DNA of 30,261 bases from Oscillospiraceae bacterium (lineage in GTDB: Bacteria > Bacillota_A > Clostridia > Oscillospirales > Oscillospiraceae), in the NCBI GenBank assembly GCA_017549325.1, contig JAFYVA010000068.1, positions 1 through 30,261 on the forward strand. The letters are read 5' to 3'. This document shows positions 23,497 to 30,261 of the stretch, in pieces; position 1 is the first letter of the stretch, and the number at the start of each line of letters is the position of its first letter. The notes beneath the pieces are model-generated. The model did not search any database. It was not told the origin of the DNA and saw only the letters and a list, made by a program, of their open reading frames with translations. The position numbers were made by a program, and so were the translations under genes.

Positions 23497-24339
23497 ATGT
23501 TACAGAGAATTTTGGTAGCTGTTGTGGGTATTCCGCTGCTGCTGTTCGTGGTGCTGTGGGCACCGGAATGGGCAACGGCTGTGTTGTTGTGCGCCCTGTG
23601 CGTGATTGGCGCCCACGAACTTATCTCCACCGTTTGCGGTAAGGAGAAGGGAAAGCGGTGGTTTGGCCTTGCCGGCATCATGGGTGTGTGCGTGGTCTTG
23701 CTGTCCTTCTTCTCCGGCATTGGCGAGGCGGCGGCAAGTGCCGCTCTGCTGGTCAAATGGCTGCTCATCGCTCTCACGGTGCTGCTGTTTGCCTGCGTGG
23801 TGGTGGAGTACGGAAAGCCCCGTGCCCTCTCGTTTCTCGACCTGACCACCATTCTGGTCTCCGGCATCGCCATCCCTCTGTCCATGAGCTGTCTGATGAA
23901 TCTGCGGATGCTGCCTTACGGCGGCGGTCTGCTGCTGATCGTCATGGTGGCGGCCTTCTGCTCCGATACCATGGCGCTCTTTGCCGGTATGGCCTTTGGC
24001 AAGCATAAGTTGGCCCCCAAGGTCAGCCCCAAAAAGACCCGCGAGGGTGCCGTGGGCGGTCTCGTGGGCGGCGTGGTGGGTATGATCCTGTTCCGCATCG
24101 TGTTCTTCCTTGTCACGGAGGTACAGATGCACATCGGGTGGTGTGCGTTGTTGGGCCTTTTGGGTGCTGCCATGGGTCAGCTGGGTGACCTGAGCTTCTC
24201 GGCCATCAAGCGCGAGTACGGCATCAAGGACTACGGTCACCTCCTGCCCGGTCACGGCGGCGTGTTGGATCGCTTCGACAGCGTGATCTTCGCTGCCCCC
24301 GTCGTCTGGTTCATTGTCAGCAGCGTAAAGATGTATTGA
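23497..24339 (+). CDS. cdsA: Phosphatidate cytidylyltransferase
   Basis: The 280-residue integral membrane enzyme makes CDP-diacylglycerol, the precursor of phospholipids. About eight hydrophobic segments are seen. The family signature is intact near the C-terminus: SAIKREYGIKDYGHLLPGHG followed by GVLDRFDS. FCSDTMALFAGMAFGKHKLA is the conserved block before it. GAGGAAG lies upstream of the ATG. Its place between uppS and dxr is standard in Firmicutes. Confidence 0.96.
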   Translation: MLQRILVAVVGIPLLLFVVLWAPEWATAVLLCALCVIGAHELISTVCGKEKGKRWFGLAGIMGVCVVLLSFFSGIGEAAASAALLVKWLLIALTVLLFACVVVEYGKPRALSFLDLTTILVSGIAIPLSMSCLMNLRMLPYGGGLLLIVMVAAFCSDTMALFAGMAFGKHKLAPKVSPKKTREGAVGGLVGGVVGMILFRIVFFLVTEVQMHIGWCALLGLLGAAMGQLGDLSFSAIKREYGIKDYGHLLPGHGGVLDRFDSVIFAAPVVWFIVSSVKMY

Positions 24340-24349
24340 GGACATTACC

Positions 24350-25495
24350 ATGACGCGAACGATTTCCCTCTTGGGCTCCACCGGTTCCATCGGGCAGCAG
24401 ACGCTGCAGGTGGCCCGGGAACTGGGCCTGCGGGTCTGTGCTCTGACGGCCCGCGAAAAAGTAGATCAATTAGAAGCGCAGGTGCGGCAGTTTATGCCGC
24501 GCCTTGCGGTGCTTTATGACGAATCTGCCGCCGAGGAACTGCGCCGTCGGATCGCCGATCTCGATGTGGAGGTGCGCTCCGGCCCCGAGGGGCTGCTGGC
24601 TGCTGCTTCCATGGAGGAGGCCGATACCGTGGTGACGGCGGTGGTGGGCAGTGTCGGTCTTGCTCCTACCCTGGCCGCCATTGAGAAGGGCAAGCGTATC
24701 GCCCTCGCCAACAAGGAGACGCTGGTGTGTGCCGGCGAATTGGTGATGGCGGCAGCGGAGCGATTCGGTGCCGAGATCATCCCTGTGGACAGCGAGCACT
24801 CGGCTCTGTTCCAGAGCCTGCAGGGCTGCCGCGACAGGGGAGAGGTCAAGCGCCTCATCCTTACCTGTTCGGGTGGTCCTTTCTTCGGCAAGCGCTATGA
24901 GGAGTTGGAGTCCATGACCGCTGCCGATGCCCTCAAGCATCCCAACTGGGATATGGGTGCCAAAATCACCATTGACTCTGCCACCTTGATGAACAAGGGT
25001 CTGGAGCTCATCGAGGCCATGCGCCTCTACCGCCTGCCCATCTCTCAGGTGGAGGCGGTGATCCATCGCCAGAGCATTGTTCACTCTCTGGTGGAGTACC
25101 GCGACGGTGCCATGATCGCACAGCTGGGCACACCCGATATGAAGCTGCCCATCCGCTATGCCATGACCTATCCCCACCGCGCCGATAGCCCCGATAAGCC
25201 GCTGGATCTGTTGAGCTGCGGAGCGCTTACCTTCGATAAACCCGATATGGAGACTTTTCGCTGCCTGAAGATCGCCCGTGAGGTGGCCGCTGAGGGTGGT
25301 ACTGCCTGCGCGGTGATGAACGCTGCCAATGAAGAGGCAGTGTGGGCATTTCTCCGCGGTGATACAGGGTTTAACGGCATCCACCGTCTGGTGGAGTTGG
25401 CTCTGGACAGGGTAGAGGTGAAATATCAGCCAAGCCTTGCGGATATACTGGAAGCAGACCGTAAGGCGCGGGAGTGCGTGAAAGCGGTACTGTAA
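24350..25495 (+). CDS. dxr: 1-deoxy-D-xylulose 5-phosphate reductoisomerase
   Basis: The 381-residue enzyme makes 2-C-methyl-D-erythritol 4-phosphate, the first committed step of the MEP isoprenoid pathway. NADPH binding is shown by LLGSTGSIGQQTL (7-19), and ALANKETLV follows. The metal and substrate residues are in PVDSEHSALFQ (Asp147, Glu149) and NWDMGAKITIDSATLMNKGL with Glu219. LTCSGGPF carries Cys where many homologues have Ala. It lies 10 bases after cdsA. Confidence 0.97.
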   Translation: MTRTISLLGSTGSIGQQTLQVARELGLRVCALTAREKVDQLEAQVRQFMPRLAVLYDESAAEELRRRIADLDVEVRSGPEGLLAAASMEEADTVVTAVVGSVGLAPTLAAIEKGKRIALANKETLVCAGELVMAAAERFGAEIIPVDSEHSALFQSLQGCRDRGEVKRLILTCSGGPFFGKRYEELESMTAADALKHPNWDMGAKITIDSATLMNKGLELIEAMRLYRLPISQVEAVIHRQSIVHSLVEYRDGAMIAQLGTPDMKLPIRYAMTYPHRADSPDKPLDLLSCGALTFDKPDMETFRCLKIAREVAAEGGTACAVMNAANEEAVWAFLRGDTGFNGIHRLVELALDRVEVKYQPSLADILEADRKARECVKAVL

Positions 25496-25516
25496 AGAAA
25501 AGGACGATCAAAACCT

Positions 25517-26587
25517 ATGTCAACGATCATCTATATTTTGGTGGCGCTGCTGATCTTCGGCGTTCTCGTTGCCGTTCACGAATTGGGGCATTTTCTGGCA
25601 GCCAAGAGCTGCGGCGTCAAAGTCAACGAATTCTCCATCGGCATGGGCCCCAAGCTGTGGCAGCGCGAGCGGGGTGAGACACTCTATACGCTCCGCGCCA
25701 TCCCCTGCGGCGGTTTCTGCGCCATGGAGGGGGAAGAGGAGGACTCCGGCGACCCCAAAGCGCTGAACAATCAGCCGTTCTGGCCCAAGTTCTATATCTT
25801 TGTGGCCGGTGCCGCCATGAACTTTATTACGGGTGTGGTGATCCTGCTGCTGCTCTATGCGGGCGCACAGGCATTCTATACCCCCACCATCACCGACTTT
25901 GCCGAAGGATGTCCTCTGGAGTCTGCCGAGGGCTTGCAGGTGGGAGACACCCTCCTGTCCATCGACGGAGAGCGGGTCTATGTCTTCAGCGATGTGAGCC
26001 TGCTTTTTGGCTTTAACCGTGACGGCACCTTTGATCTGGTGGTGCGCCGCAATGGTGAGAAAGTGCATTTGAACGACTTGCCCATGGAATTACGGGAATA
26101 CAGGGATCAGGACGGTCAGCCCTATCGTGGTTACGGACTGTTCTTCGGCGCTGAGCGCGCCGATTTTGGTGACCGCATTGCCTATGCATGGCATAACACG
26201 CTGGATTTCGTGCGTCTGGTGCGCCTGAGCCTGAAAATGCTCCTCAACGGTGATGCAGGCATCAAGGACATGAGCGGCCCTGTGGGCATCGTCACGGCGA
26301 TTACCGAGGTGGGTGAAGCCTCGGAGACGGTAGGCGTAGCCGTCAGCAACATCGCCTATCTGGCAGCGCTGATCGCTGTGAACCTGGCGATGATGAATTT
26401 GCTGCCCCTGCCCGCTTTAGACGGCGGCAAGGTGCTGTTTTTGGTGCTCAACGCCATCACGATGGCGCTGTTTCGCCGTCAGATCCCCAGTAAGTACGAA
26501 AACTATATCCATTTTGCCGGTCTCGTACTGCTGCTGGGTCTGATCGCGGTGATCTCCGTCAGTGATGTGTATAAACTATTTACCTGA
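25517..26587 (+). CDS. rseP: Site-2 protease, RseP/RasP family
   Basis: The 356-residue membrane zinc protease cleaves membrane-bound anti-sigma factors and leftover signal peptides. The active-site motif HELGH (His21, Glu22, His25) lies in the first membrane helix and the third ligand, Asp302, in NLLPLPALDGGK. A PDZ domain occupies about residues 120-200 (AEGLQVGDTLLSIDGERV). The C-terminal membrane helix ends the protein. The upstream site (AAAGGACG) is moderate. Gene order dxr-rseP-ispG is the usual one in this group. Confidence 0.96.
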   Translation: MSTIIYILVALLIFGVLVAVHELGHFLAAKSCGVKVNEFSIGMGPKLWQRERGETLYTLRAIPCGGFCAMEGEEEDSGDPKALNNQPFWPKFYIFVAGAAMNFITGVVILLLLYAGAQAFYTPTITDFAEGCPLESAEGLQVGDTLLSIDGERVYVFSDVSLLFGFNRDGTFDLVVRRNGEKVHLNDLPMELREYRDQDGQPYRGYGLFFGAERADFGDRIAYAWHNTLDFVRLVRLSLKMLLNGDAGIKDMSGPVGIVTAITEVGEASETVGVAVSNIAYLAALIAVNLAMMNLLPLPALDGGKVLFLVLNAITMALFRRQIPSKYENYIHFAGLVLLLGLIAVISVSDVYKLFT

Positions 26588-26608
26588 GAAAGCGAGGTGT
26601 GGATATCC

Positions 26609-27646
26609 GTGTCGAAGCAGCTTTATGTGGGTTCTGTAGCGCTGGGCGGCGGTGCACCTGTCACTATCCAGTCCATGTGCAATACCGCCACGGAGGATGT
26701 GGCAGCCACGGTTGCCCAGATCCATGCACTGGAAGAGGCGGGCTGTGAGATCGTCCGTGTGGCCGTCCCTACAATGGAGGCGGCACAGGCTATCGACAAG
26801 ATCAAATCGGCCATTCATATCCCCCTGGTAGCGGATATCCATTTTGATTATCGTCTGGCGCTGGAGTGTGCCGCCCGTGGCGTGGATAAGATCCGTATCA
26901 ACCCCGGCAACATTGGCGATTCCGGCCGTGTCCGTGCCGTGGCAGATGCCTGCCGCGAACGGAAGATCCCCATCCGCGTGGGTGTCAACGGCGGCTCCTT
27001 GGAGCGGGAAATGCTGCAAAAATATGGCGGTGTCACCGCTGAGGCACTGGTGGAGAGCGCCATGGGTCATGTGCGTCTGCTGAACGACTGCGGCTTTGAT
27101 GACATCTGCCTCTCCGTCAAGTGCTCCCATGTGCCCACCAATATGGCCGCTTATCGCCTCCTTGCCGAGCGTACCGACTACCCCCTGCATCTGGGTGTCA
27201 CCGAAGCGGGCACGCCGGAGATGGGACTTGTGAAGTCTGCGGTGGGTATTGGCGGCTTGCTGTGCCTCGGCATCGGCGATACGCTGCGGGTGAGTCTTAC
27301 CGCCGACCCCGTGGAGGAGATTGCGGCGGCCAAGAAGATTTTGTCTGCCAGCGGTGTGCGTCAGACGGGCGTGAATCTCGTCTCCTGTCCCACCTGCGGC
27401 AGAACGAAGTACGATATGCTCTCTGTCGCCCGCGAGGTGGAGCAGAGGCTGAAGGATTGCGACAAACCCATTACCGTGGCGGTGATGGGCTGCGTGGTGA
27501 ATGGCCCGGGTGAGGCTCGGAACGCCGATGTGGGCATTGCCGGCGGCGACGGTGAGGGACTCCTGTTCCGTCGCGGCGAGGTGCTGTACAAAGTGCCGCA
27601 GGAGAAGCTGGTCGATGCCCTGATGGATGAAATTGCGAAGCTATAA
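26609..27646 (+). CDS. ispG: (E)-4-hydroxy-3-methylbut-2-enyl-diphosphate synthase
   Basis: The 345-residue iron-sulfur enzyme performs the penultimate MEP-pathway step, forming HMBPP. Cluster ligands are Cys260 and Cys263 (VSCPTCGR), Cys295 (MGCVVNGPGE) and Glu302. PVTIQSMCNT near the N-terminus and KIRINPGNIG are barrel motifs. The GTG at 26609 is chosen because GAGGTG (26594-26599) lies 9 bases upstream; the in-frame GTG at 26597 would overlap that site. IspH, the last enzyme, is not in the window. Confidence 0.96.
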   Translation: MSKQLYVGSVALGGGAPVTIQSMCNTATEDVAATVAQIHALEEAGCEIVRVAVPTMEAAQAIDKIKSAIHIPLVADIHFDYRLALECAARGVDKIRINPGNIGDSGRVRAVADACRERKIPIRVGVNGGSLEREMLQKYGGVTAEALVESAMGHVRLLNDCGFDDICLSVKCSHVPTNMAAYRLLAERTDYPLHLGVTEAGTPEMGLVKSAVGIGGLLCLGIGDTLRVSLTADPVEEIAAAKKILSASGVRQTGVNLVSCPTCGRTKYDMLSVAREVEQRLKDCDKPITVAVMGCVVNGPGEARNADVGIAGGDGEGLLFRRGEVLYKVPQEKLVDALMDEIAKL

Positions 27647-27668
27647 GGAGCTTTTACGATAACGAATT

Positions 27669-30261
27669 ATGTGTGATAAGATCCCGTTTTTTGACTTTTT
27701 TGAGCGGTTTGTGCCACCCAGAGAGGTCGGACTGGCCCTCCACGACGCGGAGGTGTTAGGCGGCTCGCTGGATGCCCAGAACCGCGCGATGGAAGTGGAT
27801 ATCCGTACATCGGAGCCTCTGCCGGAGGCTTTGGTGGCTACCGTGCGGCAGATGCTGATGGATCAGTATGATCTCAGGCAGCTGCGGCTGAATTGTCATG
27901 CCGATAAGGGCGGCAAAAAGAGCGGTGAGAGCGATGTGCTGATGGGTAAACCCTTTACCGGTAAAATTACCCCCATGGCCGATCTGAATCCCAAGATGGG
28001 CGGCGTGGTGGTGGAGGGTCAGCTCTTCCAAGTCGAGATTTATGAGACCCGCCGTCCGGGTCTATGGATGCTGACGGGCAGCATGACCGACCTCAACAGC
28101 AGTATCGCCCTGCGCCGTTCTTTGAATGAGGCTGAGGCCAAGGCTGTGTCCGGCAAGCTGGAAGCGGGCATGTGGATCCGCGTACAGGGCAAGATGGAGC
28201 TGAGCCACGACGGCAAGGAGATGCAGTTGTGTCCCTTTGGCATCATGCGCGCCAAGCACGAGAGCCGCAAGGATACGGCGCCCACCAAGCGTGTGGAGCT
28301 GCATCTACATACGCAGATGTCCTCTATGGATGCATTGACCAGCACCAAGAGCGTCATCAAGCAGGCCATCTCCTGGGGACATCCCGCCATCGCCATCACC
28401 GACCATGGCGGTGTGCAGGCCTTCCCCGATGCCTGGCATACGGCGGGGGGTAAGATCAAGATCCTCTACGGTATGGAGGGCTATTTCCTCAACAATATGG
28501 ATGACCGCGTGGCGGTGTACGGCGAGGGCGACTGGGCCTTCGACGAGGACATCGTCTGCTTTGATATTGAGACCACCGGCTTGAAGGTGGCTACCGAGGC
28601 CATCACCGAGATCGGTGCTGTGGTGCTGCGTAATGGCGAGATCGTGGATCGGTTCCAGACCTTTGTCAATCCCCAGCGCCGCTTAACACCGGAGATCATC
28701 GGCCTTACCGGTATCACCGATGCCATGCTGGCTGATGCCCCGTCCCTTGCCGATGCACTGAAATCGTTCCTCGACTTTGTGGATGGCCGCCCGCTGGCCG
28801 CCCACAACGCACCCTTCGATCTGAGCTTTATTCGCGCCGGCTGCCGTAAGGTGGGGCTGCCTTTCGAGCCCACCTGCGTGGACTCTCTGATTTTGGCCCA
28901 GAACCTGCTGCCGGAATTGCAGAAGCATAAGCTGGACATTGTGGCCGAGCATCTTGACCTGCCGGTGTTCAACCACCACCGCGCCTCCGACGATGCCGCC
29001 ACCGTGGCCTATATGCTGATCCCCTTGTATGAGAAGATGCGTAAGGAGCACGGTATTGACCGCTTGCAGCAGATCAACGATGTGATGCTGACGCTGCGGC
29101 CCAAGGGAAACCGCTCCAACCGTTTCCCCAAGCACATCATCCTGTTGGCCAAGAACAAGCTGGGACTGAAGAACCTCTATCAGCTGATCTCCAAGTCCAA
29201 TTTGCAGTATTTCCACCGCGTGCCCACCATTCCCAAGACGGAGCTGGTGAAGCATCGCGAGGGTCTGATCATCGGCTCTGCCTGCGAGGCAGGCGAGCTC
29301 TTCGGCGCGGTGAAGGAGCACAAGGATTGGGCCGAGCTCAAGCGCATCGCCTCGTTCTACGACTATCTGGAGATCCAGCCCCTGTGCAACAACGCCTTCA
29401 TGCTCCGCAACGGCGATGTGCAGTCGGAAGAGGAACTCCGCGAATTCAACCGTACCATCGTCCGTCTCGGCGAGGAGCTGGGCAAGCCCGTGTGCGCCAC
29501 CGGCGATGTCCACTTCCAGGAGCCGGAGGATGAGGTCTACCGCCACATTCTGCTGGCCTCCAAGCGCTTCGCCGATGCCGACGCGCACCTGCCCATCTAC
29601 TTCAAGACCACCGATGAACTGCTGGAAGAGTTCGCCTACTTAGGCGAGGAAAAGGCCTACGAGGTGGTGGTGGAGAACACCCGTCACATCGCCGACATGG
29701 TGGAGGAGATCGAGCTGTTGCCTCCGGGCCAGCTGTTCCCGCCCAAGCTGGAGAACTCCGAGCAGGAGCTGTATGACCGTGTGTGGGACAAGTGCCACCG
29801 TATGTACGGTGAGAATCCGCCCCAGTTGATCGTGGATCGACTGGATGTGGAGCTCAAGAGCATTCTGGGTAAGTACGATGTGGTGTATATGTCTGCCCAG
29901 AAGCTGGTGCAGCGCAGTCTGGAAAACGGCTATCTGGTCGGTTCCAGAGGCTCTGTTGGCTCCTCTCTGGTGGCGTATATGTCCGGCATTACAGAAGTCA
30001 ATTCGTTGCCTCCCCATTATCGCTGCCCAAACTGCAAGCACAATGAGTTTATTTTGGACGGCTCTTACGGCTGCGGTGCCGATATGCCGGACAAGGTATG
30101 CCCGGAATGTGGGACGAAGTATGTGAAAGACGGCTTTGACATTCCGTTTGAAACCTTCCTGGGCTATCCCGGTAACGAAAAAACGCCTGATATCGACCTT
30201 AATTTCTCCGGTGAATATCAGGGCAGAGCGCATAAATATACAGAAGAGCTCTTCGGCTCCG
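27669..30261 (+). CDS. polC: DNA polymerase III PolC-type, alpha subunit, partial (3' end off window)
   Basis: The frame is open for 864 codons to the window edge. PolC is the replicative polymerase of low-GC Gram-positive bacteria and carries its own proofreading exonuclease. Seen in order are an N-terminal and OB-fold region (about 1-200), the first PHP part (VELHLHTQMSSMDA from 209), the inserted DnaQ-like exonuclease (CFDIETTGL with Asp299 and Glu301; HNAPFDLSF; HHRASDDAA), the second PHP part, and the start of the polymerase domain (LVGSRGSVGSSLVAYMSG). A zinc knuckle typical of PolC follows (CPNC at 786-789, CPEC at 811-814). The ATG lacks a close ribosome binding site: AAGGAG at 27645-27650 is 18 bases away, while an in-frame stop at 27660-27662 excludes an earlier ATG. 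Confidence 0.96.
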   Translation, partial: MCDKIPFFDFFERFVPPREVGLALHDAEVLGGSLDAQNRAMEVDIRTSEPLPEALVATVRQMLMDQYDLRQLRLNCHADKGGKKSGESDVLMGKPFTGKITPMADLNPKMGGVVVEGQLFQVEIYETRRPGLWMLTGSMTDLNSSIALRRSLNEAEAKAVSGKLEAGMWIRVQGKMELSHDGKEMQLCPFGIMRAKHESRKDTAPTKRVELHLHTQMSSMDALTSTKSVIKQAISWGHPAIAITDHGGVQAFPDAWHTAGGKIKILYGMEGYFLNNMDDRVAVYGEGDWAFDEDIVCFDIETTGLKVATEAITEIGAVVLRNGEIVDRFQTFVNPQRRLTPEIIGLTGITDAMLADAPSLADALKSFLDFVDGRPLAAHNAPFDLSFIRAGCRKVGLPFEPTCVDSLILAQNLLPELQKHKLDIVAEHLDLPVFNHHRASDDAATVAYMLIPLYEKMRKEHGIDRLQQINDVMLTLRPKGNRSNRFPKHIILLAKNKLGLKNLYQLISKSNLQYFHRVPTIPKTELVKHREGLIIGSACEAGELFGAVKEHKDWAELKRIASFYDYLEIQPLCNNAFMLRNGDVQSEEELREFNRTIVRLGEELGKPVCATGDVHFQEPEDEVYRHILLASKRFADADAHLPIYFKTTDELLEEFAYLGEEKAYEVVVENTRHIADMVEEIELLPPGQLFPPKLENSEQELYDRVWDKCHRMYGENPPQLIVDRLDVELKSILGKYDVVYMSAQKLVQRSLENGYLVGSRGSVGSSLVAYMSGITEVNSLPPHYRCPNCKHNEFILDGSYGCGADMPDKVCPECGTKYVKDGFDIPFETFLGYPGNEKTPDIDLNFSGEYQGRAHKYTEELFGS

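Noticed and set aside
1..30261. CRISPR array, tRNA or rRNA genes, insertion sequence or prophage
   Set aside because: No regularly spaced repeats, transposase or integrase frames, or recognisable structural RNA genes were seen on reading both strands.

Overview
The window is a chromosomal segment of a GC-rich, endospore-forming anaerobic member of the Clostridia, most likely in the Oscillospirales. This is inferred from the Gram-positive replicative polymerase PolC, the sporulation protein SpoIIP, an [FeFe]-hydrogenase, the Firmicutes-type order pyrH-frr-uppS-cdsA-dxr-rseP-ispG-polC, strong AGGAGG ribosome binding sites and sigma-A-like promoters. I see no rRNA, tRNA, CRISPR array, insertion sequence or prophage gene. 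No gap between genes exceeds about 300 bases.

Left part (1-2624): the 5' part of an SGNH/GDSL hydrolase on the minus strand, a divergent M20-family amidohydrolase, and an IclR-family regulator on the minus strand. A hairpin separates the last two, which converge.

Molybdenum block (2790-8698): an eight-gene plus-strand operon. It carries a molybdate ABC importer (modA, modB, modC), the first two steps of molybdenum cofactor synthesis (moaA, moaC), a MOSC-domain protein, a MoeA-like molybdopterin-binding protein and a MogA/MoaB-type adenylyltransferase. It ends at a strong terminator. The divergent IclR gene shares its promoter region, which holds repeated operator-like elements.

Hydrogen block (8893-12461): two genes under one strong promoter with a palindrome at the predicted transcript start. 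The first encodes a flavoprotein that fuses a NuoF-type iron-sulfur region to a GltD/NfnB-type FAD/NAD(P) oxidoreductase. The second encodes a complete CpI-like [FeFe]-hydrogenase. The pairing resembles hydrogenases described as glutamate-synthase-linked (group A2).

Middle (12502-17515): spoIIP on the minus strand; a guanine deaminase gene preceded by a purine riboswitch of the guanine class, whose terminator overlaps helix P1 so that ligand is predicted to switch the gene ON; the proline genes proB and proA; and a small membrane protein.

Small operon (17583-19124): a cytidylate-kinase-like protein, a tiny ferredoxin:thioredoxin-reductase-like iron-sulfur protein and a B3/B4-domain protein. 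It is followed by a zinc-ribbon membrane protein with a duplicated domain and a DnaJ-like cysteine tail, and then by a minus-strand MBL-fold hydrolase.

Right part (21476-30261): the essential cluster pyrH-frr-uppS-cdsA-dxr-rseP-ispG-polC, for UMP phosphorylation, ribosome recycling, undecaprenyl and phospholipid precursors, the MEP isoprenoid pathway, intramembrane proteolysis and replication. polC runs off the window edge.

The most interesting item is the guanine-class ON riboswitch in front of guanine deaminase. It fits a model in which purine breakdown to xanthine feeds a molybdenum enzyme supplied by the nearby molybdenum operon; no such enzyme is encoded in this window, so that link is inference.
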